64,000 nucleotides of DNA from Allobosea sp. AAP35 (lineage in GTDB: Bacteria > Pseudomonadota > Alphaproteobacteria > Rhizobiales > Beijerinckiaceae), in the NCBI RefSeq assembly GCF_001295925.1, contig NZ_LJHQ01000048.1, positions 17,247-81,246 of the forward strand, read 5' to 3'. A program made the position numbers and the translations under genes. A model generated the notes under the pieces. The model searched no databases and was not told where the DNA came from. It was given only the letters and a program-made list of their open reading frames with translations. This document shows, in pieces, positions 7,333 through 16,666 of this stretch. Within the stretch, counting starts at the first letter, position 1. Every line of letters starts with the position of its first letter.

Positions 7333-10300
7333 TCAGTTGAGTTGCCCACCCCGCGACAATGGGCGCGGCACGGACTCGATGTCGATGGGCGGCGCCAGCG
7401 GCGGGGCTTGCTGCAGGACGGCATCGGGGAAATTCGCCCGCGGGGCGCTCGGCAGGACCAACGGACCGGGCTGCGGGATCTGCGTCGCCGCGCGCTCGGC
7501 CGCGGCCCGTTCTGCAGCCGCACGCGCACGCTCGGCCCGCTCTTCCGCCTCGAGGCGGCGGCGCATTTCCTGCTCCATCCGCGCCTGCTCGACGCGGCGG
7601 ATCTCCTCGGCCCGGCGTTCTTCTGCCGCGCGTCGCGCCTCTTCGGCCGCACGTCGCGCGTCCTCGATCCGCTGCTCCTCCTCGGCCCGTTTCGCTTCGG
7701 CGAGCTTGCGTTCTTCTTCCGCCTTGAGGAATTCGCCAAGCTTGCGCTCGTTCTCACGCATCTCCCGCTCGGCCCGCAGCCGGCGTGCATGGGCGGCACG
7801 TTCGCGCGCGTCGGCCTCGAAGGCCTCGACACGCTCGATCTCACGAGCCAGCGCCCGGGCCGCCACCATGTTCGACAAGGCGTTCACATCCGTCTCGCGG
7901 CGCGGCGCCAGAAGCGGTCCGCGCCAGGCGACACCGACCTGGGGCGCATCCGCCGGCCAGCCCTTCGGCAAAGCGCCCAGCGGCTTCAGCCCGAGCCGCA
8001 GATCAAGCGTCAACGCGCGCAGATCGACAATGCCACTGGCCTCCGTGCGCAGGCCGGCGCGTTCAAAGCTCAGCGGCTGCAGCCGGATCAACCCGCCCGC
8101 CAGCGTGAAGGGCACTGTGACGTTGCCGAGCGCGAACGAATCGCGGTCGAGCGCCTGGTTCAACCGTTCCTGCAGCCGCGCGGCATCGCTCTCCGACGCA
8201 TCCTCGCCGGTCGCGGCGATGACGCGCGCATAGGCGGCAGGGTCGAAGCGGCTCAGCCGCGCCTCGGCGAAGCTCAGGCTCCCCGCGCCGCCGAGCCCGG
8301 CGATCAGCCGGGCCGGGCTCTCGCCCGAACCGCCGGCCTCGAACCGGCCGGAGACCTTACCGCCGATCGCGCCGCCTGTGAGCGGCGCGAGATCGACGGC
8401 GTCGAGGTCGAGACGCCCCGATAGCTGGGCAAGCCCGCCCTCACGCCGCGTCGCCAAGCGGCCTCCGACACGCCCGCCGCCGAAGCTTGCGCTGAGATCG
8501 TCGAGCCGCAGCCCATCCTGGTCCGAGCGCAAACCGAAGCGCGCATCGCGCAGCGTGATGCCGTCCCCTGCGGTCAAGGCACCGGCTTCGATCGCAAGTT
8601 GAAAATCCGGCAGGCCGGCCGCTGGACCAAAGCGCGTCGTTGACCAGGTCGAGGCTCCGGCCGGCCCCGCCCCCAGCGCCGCGCCGAGGAGGCCGCGCAG
8701 ATCGGCGCTGGGCACGGCCAGACGCCCGGTCAGCCCGCCCTCCCGCGAGAAAGCAACTGCGCCGCTCGCGGCGGCACCGCCGAGATTGACCACGAGGGCG
8801 TCGAGCGTGACGGTCTCGGGCGCGAAGCCCACCCGTGCATGGGCATCCACCAGTCCGTCGGGCAGAAGCCGTGACGCGCCCTCGGGCAGGATCTGGCCGA
8901 TCCCGTCGGCCTGGACCGTCAGCCGTGGCGGCGCCGCACCCTCATGCTCCATCACGACCGAAAGGCCCGGCCCCGCCAGTGTTCCCACCAGCCGGCCCGG
9001 CCCCTGCTCGATCACAAGATCGCCGGCCCCGCCATGGCGCGGCGCAGGCAGGCCCAGCGCCTGAAAAACCTGGCGCCGATCTCCCAGCGCAAAGCGCAGG
9101 GCAGTCCCCGTCCAGACACCGGCTCCATCCAGCTGGCCCGCCAGCGACAGGCGCCCGGCCTGGGCCGAGCCGTCGATCGACAGCGCCGTCTCGCCCGACG
9201 GGGCCCGCGTCAGGCGAAAACCGGCATCGAGCCGCGACAGGCTGTCGCCGACGCGTGTCAGGACCTGGCGTGCCGCATCGGGGAGGAGCGGCCCGGCAAG
9301 CGCGGCCACCGTCTCGAAGCGCGGCGCGCGGATGCGGCCGGCAATTTCGCCGCCCTCGGCCAGCAGCGCGCCCGAGCCTGTGGCGCTGACGCCGCCGAAC
9401 CCAGCGATGGAGAGCCGGCTGAGCCGCCAGATCGCGCCTTCGCGCCGCAGGTCGAGGCTGGCCGAACCCGGCGGCGCGTTGCGGAAGCGGGCCTCGCTTA
9501 AATTCAGATCGAGCGCGAGATCGCGCGAACCGAGCAGCCCGGCAAAGCTCTCGCCCGGCGGCAGGGTGTTGAGATCGAAGCCATGCAGCGAAGCCTTGGC
9601 GACGAGCCGCTGCGCCGTCAGATCGCCCGACATCTCCAGCCGGACGCCGGAGGAACCGGTCATCATCAGGCGCTGCAGCGCGATGCGCCCGCCGTCCCAG
9701 CCGCCGATGAGCTCGGCATCGATCTGCCCAAGGCCCGCGATGAGTTCGGCCAGGGCCGGGTCGAGGCCCGCGCGCCCCAGCACGAGCCCGATGCGCCGCG
9801 CATCCTCCGCCTTGAGATTGAGCTGGCCGGCCGCCCCCTGCGCGTCGATAGCGCCGGACGCGCCGAGCAAGGCGCCGGCGAACCGCAGCGAAGCCGTGGC
9901 GTTGGCGAGGCCGTTCCCGTCGAGGCGGCCGCGGAGGCCGAAAGCGGAGAGGTCTTCCCCGCGCCAGATCACCTGGTCCAGGTCGAGCGAGAAATCAAAC
10001 TGCCCCGGCAGCCCTTGCAGGGCCCGCTCGAAGCCAGCTCGCTCCGAAAGCGCGCCGGTCAGAGCATCGGCGTCAAGCCGGCGCGCCCGCAGCGCCAGCG
10101 AGCCCGTGCCTGCCCCTGGCAGAAACTGCCCCTCGCCTTCGAGCCGGGCCGCCCCTCCGGCGAGATCGAGCGTCAGCCCCGCGAGATCGAGCTGTCGGCT
10201 GCCGCCACTGACTTTTCCGGCCAAAGCCAAGGCCCCGCCCGGCGACAGCGTGAAGGACCCGTCCAGCCCCGGCGCAGCGGCGGCGTTCCCCCCTGGCAAG

Positions 10301-10953
10301 AGGAAGTGACCGTCGAAGCTGAACTGGAGGTCTTCGCCGGTGATGAAGGCCTTGGCCCGCAGGCGTCCATCGGGCTCGATGGCACCGGTGGTGACCCTCA
10401 GCGACGACCCCGCCGCCTCGCCTTCGATGCGCCAAGGTCCCGCCAGGCTGACGGCGGAGATCTCCGCGGCGATCGGCGCGATCGTCACGGGTTCGCGGCC
10501 GGCCTCATGCCAGGTCAAAAACGAGCGGCTGATGGAAAGGCGGTCGAGGCTGGTCTGCGTCGGCAGGCCGGTGCCCGTGCGCGCCGGCAACCGAATCGCA
10601 CCCGTCTCGTCGACGAGAACCGAGAGGGCGGCGCCTTCCGCTCGCGCCTCGGCGATGCGGAACTCGCCGCGCGCCAGCGCCGACAGCGCCAGCTCGACCG
10701 TCAAAAGCTCGACCGCCGCCGTGCTGGCGCCCTCGCCCGATCCGAAGCGCACATCCTGCAGCGTCAGCCGCGGCGACGGCAGCAGGCGCAGCCCGATGCC
10801 GCCGCCGATATTGGTCTCGACGCCGAGCGCGCCCGCCAGTCGGGCTTCGAACTGGGGCCGGTAGCTGCGCCAGTCGACAAAGCCCGGCCCGATCAGGGCC
10901 GTCAGAAGCGCCAGCACCAAAAGGCCGGCCAGAACTGTCAGGGTCTCACGCAA
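7333..10953 (-). CDS. large AsmA family protein with C-terminal coiled coil
   Basis: A 1206-residue envelope protein. An N-terminal membrane anchor (residues 5-25, TVLAGLLVLALLTALIG) is followed by the AsmA N-terminal pattern FVDWRSYRPQFEARLAGALG and IGLRLLPSPRLTLQDVRFG, then long beta-rich repeats typical of AsmA/TamB-like lipid-transport proteins. Residues about 1045-1160 form a strongly charged Glu/Arg/Ala coiled coil (EEARRAAEERRAEEIRR), with a short Pro-rich end. Family members are linked to outer-membrane lipid transport and protein assembly; which one applies is unknown. It stands alone, with a repeat downstream and the flavoprotein gene upstream. Confidence 0.85.
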   Translation of the reverse strand: MRETLTVLAGLLVLALLTALIGPGFVDWRSYRPQFEARLAGALGVETNIGGGIGLRLLPSPRLTLQDVRFGSGEGASTAAVELLTVELALSALARGEFRIAEARAEGAALSVLVDETGAIRLPARTGTGLPTQTSLDRLSISRSFLTWHEAGREPVTIAPIAAEISAVSLAGPWRIEGEAAGSSLRVTTGAIEPDGRLRAKAFITGEDLQFSFDGHFLLPGGNAAAAPGLDGSFTLSPGGALALAGKVSGGSRQLDLAGLTLDLAGGAARLEGEGQFLPGAGTGSLALRARRLDADALTGALSERAGFERALQGLPGQFDFSLDLDQVIWRGEDLSAFGLRGRLDGNGLANATASLRFAGALLGASGAIDAQGAAGQLNLKAEDARRIGLVLGRAGLDPALAELIAGLGQIDAELIGGWDGGRIALQRLMMTGSSGVRLEMSGDLTAQRLVAKASLHGFDLNTLPPGESFAGLLGSRDLALDLNLSEARFRNAPPGSASLDLRREGAIWRLSRLSIAGFGGVSATGSGALLAEGGEIAGRIRAPRFETVAALAGPLLPDAARQVLTRVGDSLSRLDAGFRLTRAPSGETALSIDGSAQAGRLSLAGQLDGAGVWTGTALRFALGDRRQVFQALGLPAPRHGGAGDLVIEQGPGRLVGTLAGPGLSVVMEHEGAAPPRLTVQADGIGQILPEGASRLLPDGLVDAHARVGFAPETVTLDALVVNLGGAAASGAVAFSREGGLTGRLAVPSADLRGLLGAALGAGPAGASTWSTTRFGPAAGLPDFQLAIEAGALTAGDGITLRDARFGLRSDQDGLRLDDLSASFGGGRVGGRLATRREGGLAQLSGRLDLDAVDLAPLTGGAIGGKVSGRFEAGGSGESPARLIAGLGGAGSLSFAEARLSRFDPAAYARVIAATGEDASESDAARLQERLNQALDRDSFALGNVTVPFTLAGGLIRLQPLSFERAGLRTEASGIVDLRALTLDLRLGLKPLGALPKGWPADAPQVGVAWRGPLLAPRRETDVNALSNMVAARALAREIERVEAFEADARERAAHARRLRAEREMRENERKLGEFLKAEEERKLAEAKRAEEEQRIEDARRAAEEARRAAEERRAEEIRRVEQARMEQEMRRRLEAEERAERARAAAERAAAERAATQIPQPGPLVLPSAPRANFPDAVLQQAPPLAPPIDIESVPRPLSRGGQLN

Positions 10954-11071
10954 CGTCCAGTACGATCCTCGTCGCTCGGGAAGCCGCGATCATGCAGGCA
11001 AGTCGCGGCAAGATCACGACATTTTCGGAACGTGCCGCAGATTTCGCCGGGCTCCGATGCGGAATGCGACC

Positions 11072-12520
11072 TCAGAGCACGAAAATCTTGCCCGGGTTGA
11101 GGATGTTCTGCGGGTCAAGCGCGCGCTTGAGCTGGCGCATCACCACCATCGCAGGCGCGCCATGCTCGGCCTCGAGATATTTGATCTTCTTCTGGCCGAC
11201 GCCGTGCTCGCCCGTGCAGGTGCCGCCCATGGCCAGCGCCCGCTTGACCAGCCGCTCGATGAAGGCCTCGGCGCGGGCGACCTCTTCGGGATCGTTCAGA
11301 TCGACCAGCGGCTGCGTGTGGAAATTCCCGTCGCCGACATGTCCCGCGATCGGTGCAATCAGCCCGCTCGCCTCGATGTCGCGCTTGGTCTCCTCGACGC
11401 AATCCGCCAGCTGCGAGATTGGCACGCAGACGTCGGTCGCCACCGAATCGACGCCGGGCCGCAGCGCCCGCGCCGCCCAATACGCATCATGCCGCGCCTG
11501 CCACAGCTTGCTGCGATCCTCCGCCTTGGTCGCCCATTCGAACGGCCCGCCGCCATACTCGGCCGCGATCTCGCCGAAACGCTCGGACTGTTCCTTCACC
11601 CCGGCTTCCGTGCCGTGGAACTCGACGAAGAGCATCACGGTCTCGGGCAGGCCAAGTTTGGAGTGGAGGTTGACGCCGCGGATCATCACCTCGTCGAGCA
11701 GCTCGATGCGCGCCACCGGCAGGCCGGACTGGATGGTGATGATGGTCGCATCGCAGGCCGCCTTCACTGAGGGGAAGGGGCAGATCCCCGCCGAGATCGC
11801 CTCGGGGATGCCATGCAGCTTCAGCGTGATCTCGGTGATGATGCCCAGCGTCCCTTCCGAGCCGATGAGGAGGCGGGTCAGATCGTAGCCGGCCGAGGTC
11901 TTGCGGGCCCGCGTCGAGGTCTTCACGATCGCGCCATCGGCCATCACGGCCGTTAGCGCCAGGACATTGTCCTTCATCGTGCCGTAGCGCACGGCATTGG
12001 TGCCCGAGGCCCGCGTCGCCGCCATGCCGCCGATCGAGGCATCCGCACCGGGATCGATCGGGAACATCAGGCCCTGATCGCGCAGATGCTCGTTGAGCTC
12101 CTTGCGTGTGACGCCGGCCTCGACGACGCAGTCGAGATCCTCGGCATGGACCGCGAGGATGCCCTTCATCTGGCTTAAATCGATGCAGACTCCGCCGAAG
12201 GGGGCGTTCACATGCCCTTCCAGCGAGGTGCCGGTCCCGAACGCGATCACCGGCACGCCATGCTGCGCGCACAGCGCAACGATCTGCGAGACCTCCTGCG
12301 TGCTCTGCGGGAACACCACCGCATCGGGCGCCTGGTTGGGGATCCAGGTCAGGGTATGGCCGTGCTGCTGGCGCACCGCCAGGCTCGTCACCAGCCGGTT
12401 GCCGAACGCGGCCGCCAGCGCCTGCGTGACGGCGGCGATCGCGCCCGGCGAGGGCGGCAGCACGGCTGCGGACACGGGAGCCTCATGCAGGGCAGTGGCG
12501 GGCAAATTCATTGTCAACAT
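11072..12520 (-). CDS. FAD-binding D-lactate dehydrogenase (cytochrome)-like oxidoreductase
   Basis: A membrane-associated or soluble flavoprotein oxidising a D-2-hydroxyacid, most like D-lactate dehydrogenase (cytochrome) or glycolate oxidase subunit D. The FAD domain shows VIAFGTGTSLEGHVNAP, DPGADASIGGMAATRASGTN and LIGSEGTLGIITEITL; the C-terminal substrate domain shows GHVGDGNFH and TCTGEHGVGQKK. It is 482 residues from the ATG at 12520, or 479 from 12511; neither has a strong ribosome site. It is divergent from the thioesterase gene. The exact substrate is not certain. Confidence 0.88.
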   Translation of the reverse strand: MLTMNLPATALHEAPVSAAVLPPSPGAIAAVTQALAAAFGNRLVTSLAVRQQHGHTLTWIPNQAPDAVVFPQSTQEVSQIVALCAQHGVPVIAFGTGTSLEGHVNAPFGGVCIDLSQMKGILAVHAEDLDCVVEAGVTRKELNEHLRDQGLMFPIDPGADASIGGMAATRASGTNAVRYGTMKDNVLALTAVMADGAIVKTSTRARKTSAGYDLTRLLIGSEGTLGIITEITLKLHGIPEAISAGICPFPSVKAACDATIITIQSGLPVARIELLDEVMIRGVNLHSKLGLPETVMLFVEFHGTEAGVKEQSERFGEIAAEYGGGPFEWATKAEDRSKLWQARHDAYWAARALRPGVDSVATDVCVPISQLADCVEETKRDIEASGLIAPIAGHVGDGNFHTQPLVDLNDPEEVARAEAFIERLVKRALAMGGTCTGEHGVGQKKIKYLEAEHGAPAMVVMRQLKRALDPQNILNPGKIFVL

Positions 12521-12735
12521 CCGACTCTGGCGTTTACACTTGAACGGTTCGACATCGCGAATTCGCGATCCGGATCGGGGTCTGCCGACATGACACTGTC
12601 TGACGGCCGGCGAAGAGGCAGTAGGATAGACCGTCGCGGCAGGCAACGGGCAGGCGCAGACACGCGGGCTCGGGTCCGTCGCCACGCATGGCTCGCGGGT
12701 TACAGCCGCGATCGGAAGAGGTTCGAGGACGGCAG

Positions 12736-13302
12736 GTGACGATCAAAGACGAAAGCCGCAACCCCGTTCTGTTCTTCGCGCCCTTCGTGTCCTCGACGAT
12801 GCGGGTCGAGCCGCAATGGATCGACCATAATGGCCATCTCAACATGGCCTATTATCACGTCCTGTTCGACCGCGCGGCCGACGAGGTGTTTTCGCTGGTC
12901 GGCCTCAACCAGGACTATGTCGACACGCGTCACGCCTCGACCTTCGCGGCCGAATGCCACATCCTCTACAAGCGCGAACTGACCGAGAGCGACCAGGTCC
13001 GGGTCACGGCCCAGCTGATCGCCTTCGACGACAAGCGGCTGCATTATTATCTCGAGATGCGGCATGCCACCGAGGGCTGGCTCGCCGCCACCAGCGAGAA
13101 CATGTCGCTGCATGTCGATCTCACCAACCGCAAGGTCTGCCCCTTCCCGCCCGACATTCTCGCCAGCGTCGCGCTGATGAAGGCGGCCCACAGCATGATG
13201 GCGCTTCCGGCGACGATCGGCCGGATCATCGGCATGCCCGAGAAGACGGCGATCACCGTCGAAGGCATGACCGGCGAGCGCGAGCCCGAGACCCGGCACT
13301 AA
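12736..13302 (+). CDS. hotdog-fold thioesterase family protein
   Basis: Probably hydrolyses an acyl-CoA thioester. The signature WIDHNGHLNMAYYHVLFDRAADE fits the 4-hydroxybenzoyl-CoA thioesterase-like hotdog family, and the 188-residue length is close to a single domain with a C-terminal extension. I prefer the GTG at 12736, which has GAGG at 12725-12728, over an ATG at 12688 without a site; an internal ATG at 12799 is also possible. Substrate unknown. It is divergent from the D-lactate dehydrogenase-like gene. Confidence 0.78.
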   Translation: MTIKDESRNPVLFFAPFVSSTMRVEPQWIDHNGHLNMAYYHVLFDRAADEVFSLVGLNQDYVDTRHASTFAAECHILYKRELTESDQVRVTAQLIAFDDKRLHYYLEMRHATEGWLAATSENMSLHVDLTNRKVCPFPPDILASVALMKAAHSMMALPATIGRIIGMPEKTAITVEGMTGEREPETRH

Positions 13303-13317
13303 CGGCGCCCGCGCCCT

Positions 13318-14112
13318 TCAGTCCGGATCGGGGATGCACAGCATGATGCCGCAGGCCTTGCAGTGTACGGCATCGGGCTCGTGACGCTGCAGCCCGCATT
13401 GCGGGCAGGGAAACGTCACCTTGTTGGGCCGAAACACCGCCTGAGCCAGCCGCACGAACAGCGAGATGCCGACGATCATCACCACGATCGAGGTCAGCTT
13501 GCCGGAGACCCCGGGCAAGGTGATGTCGCCGAAGCCGGTCGTCGTCATCGTCGTGACCGTGAAATAGAAGGCATCGACATAGCCTTCGATCCCGGGCCGG
13601 CCGGCGAAGAAGAAGGTGTAGATGAAGCCGGTCACCACGAAGAGGAAGGTCGTGAGGTTGATCACCGCACGTGCGGCATCCTCCCATTCGCGCAGGTTCG
13701 ACCGGCGCAGCTGCATCCAGATCGCGCCGCGGTTCGACAGGGACCAAAGCCTGAGGATGCGCAGGAAGCCGAAATTATCGAGCGACTCCGGCACAAGCAG
13801 CGTCGCCAGGATGAACAGATCGAGCAGCATCGTCGGCTGCCGCAGCAGTCGCACGACATCCGAGGCGGCGAGGAACCGCGCCAGGATCTCGACTGCCAGG
13901 ATCGCGGCGATCGAATAGTCGATCCATAGGAAGGACGGCCGATCGCGGATCAGCGGCGTGACGATGAAAAAGACGATGATCACGATATCGACGATCGCGG
14001 TCGCCATCTGGAAGCGCAGCGCGGCGGGGGAACGACCGTGATAGAGCTGGCGCAGGCGGTTGCGAAAGCGCCCGGATGGGCCCTGCGGCGGGATGTCGGC
14101 CTGTGCGTTCAT
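13318..14112 (-). CDS. potassium channel family protein with C-terminal zinc-ribbon
   Basis: A 264-residue ion channel. It has a voltage-sensor-like helical domain (about residues 30-150, including FLRILRLWSLSNRGAIW), a pore helix and selectivity filter TTTGFGD at 190-196 (a GFG variant of the usual GYG), and a last membrane helix (KLTSIVVMIVGISLFVRLA). The C-terminal 29 residues carry C-x2-C-x11-C-x2-C at 236, 239, 251 and 254, a zinc-ribbon pattern. Small K+ channels of this kind are common, but a cytoplasmic zinc knuckle is not standard. It is convergent with the thioesterase gene, 15 bp away. Confidence 0.85.
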   Translation of the reverse strand: MNAQADIPPQGPSGRFRNRLRQLYHGRSPAALRFQMATAIVDIVIIVFFIVTPLIRDRPSFLWIDYSIAAILAVEILARFLAASDVVRLLRQPTMLLDLFILATLLVPESLDNFGFLRILRLWSLSNRGAIWMQLRRSNLREWEDAARAVINLTTFLFVVTGFIYTFFFAGRPGIEGYVDAFYFTVTTMTTTGFGDITLPGVSGKLTSIVVMIVGISLFVRLAQAVFRPNKVTFPCPQCGLQRHEPDAVHCKACGIMLCIPDPD

Positions 14113-14221
14113 GCCATCGGCGCTAGCATGGCATCCGGCGTAGCGTCCAGCACGGTCGCCGGTGCGTTCAATGCGATGTCCCCGCTGTCGCGGGTGTCCA
14201 ACCCAGGCTCAGGAGAGCATC

Positions 14222-14503
14222 ATGGTCAAAGCGATCTGGAACGACATGGTCGTCGCCGAATCCAACGATACCGTTATCGTCGAGGGCAACCACTACTTCC
14301 CGGCCGATGCGGTCAAGCCGGAGCTGTTGCGGCCCAGCGCCACGACCACCGTTTGCGGGTGGAAGGGTACTGCCAACTACCATTCCCTCGTCGTCGACGG
14401 CAAAGAGAACCGTGACGCGGCCTGGTATTATGCGGAACCGAAATCCGCCGCCGCCGAGATCAAGGGTCGGATCGCCTTCTGGAAGGGTGTCAAAGTCGCC
14501 TGA
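14222..14503 (+). CDS. DUF427 domain protein
   Basis: A 93-residue protein that is essentially one DUF427 domain: MVKAIWNDMVVAESNDTVIVEGNHYFP, then TTTVCGWKGTANYHSL and ENRDAAWYYAEP. The ATG at 14222 has AGGAG at 14211-14215; the upstream ATG at 14162 has none. The biochemical function is not established. It is convergent with btaB, 6 bp away. Confidence 0.88.
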   Translation: MVKAIWNDMVVAESNDTVIVEGNHYFPADAVKPELLRPSATTTVCGWKGTANYHSLVVDGKENRDAAWYYAEPKSAAAEIKGRIAFWKGVKVA

Positions 14504-14509
14504 AGCGTG

Positions 14510-15175
14510 TCAGGTGGCGCGGCGCAACGTCGCATGCGTGGCGTAACCGCGATGCAGCGCCTGCGTCGCGGCGGTCGCCCCGGAAGCCTGCGCGACAGCT
14601 TCGACCACGGCTTCGAGGTCGCCGCGCGGCGTGACGTGAAACAGCGCAAGCCAGCGGTTGAGCACGGCCCGGAACGGCGCCGGCAGATCCCGCTGGTCGC
14701 CGAAATCGACGATGTGCAGCTCGCCGCCAGGTGACAACCGCCGGGCCGCCTCCTCGATCACGCCGCGCCAGGGCGGGATCATCGACAGCGCATAGGAAAT
14801 CACGATCCGGTCGAAACCGGCCTGCCCGAACAAGGCCTGTGGGTCGAAAGCGGTCGCATCCGCCTGTCTGAGCACGATGCGGTCCGACAGCCCCGCCCGC
14901 GCCACCGACTTACGCGCGGTCGCCAGCATGGCGGAAGACACGTCAAGCCCGAAACAGGGCCGGCCCGGATAGGCCTGCGCGATCTTGATCAGGTTGCGGC
15001 CGGTGCCGCAGCCGATCTCCAGGATCGTCCCGCCAGGCGGCGGTGCGAGTTCGGCGATCAGCCGATCGCGCCCGAGCAGGTAGAACTTCCGGCTGGCATC
15101 GTAGACATGGCGCTGATGGCGGTACATCGCATCCATCAGCGACGCCGCGCCGTCCCTGCGCGGAGCCGCGCTCAC
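14510..15175 (-). CDS. btaB: S-adenosylmethionine-dependent N-methyltransferase BtaB
   Basis: Trimethylates diacylglyceryl-homoserine to the betaine lipid DGTS. The 221-residue class I methyltransferase shows the SAM motif TILEIGCGTGRNLIKI, CFGLDVSSAML, and RIVISYALSMIPPWRGVIEEA. The assignment as BtaB rather than a generic methyltransferase rests on its 4-base ATGA overlap (15172-15175) with a clear btaA upstream. The conserved N-terminal AMYRHQRHVYDASRKFYLLGRD also fits BtaB. Its product replaces phospholipids when phosphate is scarce. Confidence 0.9.
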   Translation of the reverse strand: MSAAPRRDGAASLMDAMYRHQRHVYDASRKFYLLGRDRLIAELAPPPGGTILEIGCGTGRNLIKIAQAYPGRPCFGLDVSSAMLATARKSVARAGLSDRIVLRQADATAFDPQALFGQAGFDRIVISYALSMIPPWRGVIEEAARRLSPGGELHIVDFGDQRDLPAPFRAVLNRWLALFHVTPRGDLEAVVEAVAQASGATAATQALHRGYATHATLRRAT

Positions 15176-16440
15176 GCCGCGGCCTCCAGGCGCTCGGTGC
15201 CGGGCAGCATATAGAGATGAAAGCCCCCATAAATCGAGGAGCGGTCGCGCGCGCAGAGCTCGCGGCTGGTCGCCTCCTCATAGCGCCACTGGTCGAGGAT
15301 CGCGGCCGGCACGCGGCCGGGCAGCAGGCGCTCATCGGCCGCGGTGCGGAAGATCACCCGTGCGCCGGGCTTGGCTGTGCGGGTGATCTGCGACCACAGC
15401 GCCGTCAGATCGGCATCGTTCATCCAGTCCTGCGCATCGAGCAGCACATAGGCATCGCAGCTCTTGGCCGGCTGGGCCTCGAGGAAGGCCGTGATGGCGC
15501 TCTGGTGATAGGACACCCGGCCTGCGCGCGCCTTGACGCGCTCGAAATTCTCGCGCTGCAGATAGGGCGGCAGCGCCGCGTCGGGGCTCTGCTCATAGCC
15601 GCGACCGAAAGCCTGCCGCGCGAAATAATTCGTCTTGAGGTCGAAGCCGCAGGCGAGCCGCTCCATCCGGTCATGGAGCGCGCCACGGATGCCGTCCGAG
15701 CCGTCGGCGGCGAGCGCCTTGTATTGCGCCGGGGGGATGCCGAGCCCGTAAAGCGAGGCCGGCTGGCGGATCAACCAGCGCACGAAGGGCTTGTCGAAGA
15801 CCGGCGCGACATGCCGCTCGAACAGGACGCGCTGTTCGGCGAGGTCGCGCGCCTCCAGCATCTTGCGCGGATCGCAGCCGAGCGCCCGGCCGAGCAGATG
15901 CCCGGTTCCGATGAAGCGCCCGAGCAGCCCGAAGCGGTAGACATTGCGGGCGAACATGCCGATCCGGCGCCGCCCGTTCAGCCCCCGGCCCTCCCAATAG
16001 CTGCGCGAGGTCGCATCGAGATGCGGAGCGATCTCGCGCTCGTAGAAGGCGACATTGGCCGGTGACTGGGCCTGCCCGAAAAAACGCAGGAAATCGTCAT
16101 GGTGGGTCATCCGCGCCAGAGCGGCGAGCTTCAGCTTGCCCAGGGCGATATGCGCCCCGTTGAGATCGATCGCGCTGATCTTGGCCGGATCGGCGGTCAG
16201 ATAGGACAAGACGTTGCAGGAGCCGGACGCGATCGCCACGACATGGTCGTCTGGCTGAAGGCGCAGCGCCTCCATATCGACGACCGGATCTTCCCAGATC
16301 TGCGGATAGACCAGGCCGGAAAAGGCCAGGGTGAACATCCGCTCCAGCACACCCGCCTTGGACAGGGGCTTGCTGCGATGGACTGCGCTGGTCAGCCCCA
16401 TGCTGGTCGTGCGCCGAACCGTGCGTGCTGTCTGCGTCAC
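15172..16440 (-). CDS. btaA: S-adenosylmethionine:diacylglycerol 3-amino-3-carboxypropyl transferase BtaA
   Basis: First enzyme of betaine-lipid (DGTS) synthesis: it moves the homoserine part of SAM onto diacylglycerol. The 422 residues match the BtaA/DUF3419 family in length and in the blocks LAFSGLVYPQIWEDPVVD, VVAIASGSCNVLSYL, ISAIDLNGAHIALGKLKLAAL and the C-terminal ARVIFRTAAD. The GTG start at 16440 follows GAGGA. About 48 bp upstream lies a two-half-site Pho box, which predicts control by PhoB, as known for this operon in Sinorhizobium. The gene is complete and coupled to btaB. Confidence 0.94.
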   Translation of the reverse strand: MTQTARTVRRTTSMGLTSAVHRSKPLSKAGVLERMFTLAFSGLVYPQIWEDPVVDMEALRLQPDDHVVAIASGSCNVLSYLTADPAKISAIDLNGAHIALGKLKLAALARMTHHDDFLRFFGQAQSPANVAFYEREIAPHLDATSRSYWEGRGLNGRRRIGMFARNVYRFGLLGRFIGTGHLLGRALGCDPRKMLEARDLAEQRVLFERHVAPVFDKPFVRWLIRQPASLYGLGIPPAQYKALAADGSDGIRGALHDRMERLACGFDLKTNYFARQAFGRGYEQSPDAALPPYLQRENFERVKARAGRVSYHQSAITAFLEAQPAKSCDAYVLLDAQDWMNDADLTALWSQITRTAKPGARVIFRTAADERLLPGRVPAAILDQWRYEEATSRELCARDRSSIYGGFHLYMLPGTERLEAAA

Positions 16441-16487
16441 CTGATCCTCGCGCGCCGTGGGAATGGCGAGCCGACTAGAGGAGTCGC

Positions 16488-16505
16488 GTGACGGTTGGGT
16501 GACGC
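16488..16505 (-). promoter_or_regulatory. Pho box upstream of btaAB
   Basis: On the minus strand GCGTCAC, four bases (CCAA), then CCGTCAC: two 7-base half-sites at the 11-bp spacing of the PhoB consensus (CTGTCAT-N4-CTGTCAT). It lies 48-65 bp before the btaA start. Confidence 0.65.
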
Positions 16506-16666
16506 CTCACCTTCGCGATCCGAGATGTCGTTGCCGGGTCTTGTCGACAAGAAGCGGCCACCGGATTGTGAACACCAGCGACGGGTCGGCGGCTGAAATC
16601 GGCCCTCACACTCCCCATATCAGCGCGATAGAGCAGTACAGACATTTTGGCGCGGAGGAGACGACG

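Noticed and set aside
9583..11100. 505-codon plus frame opposite the AsmA-like gene
   Set aside because: Arg/Gln-rich antisense shadow of a convincing gene.
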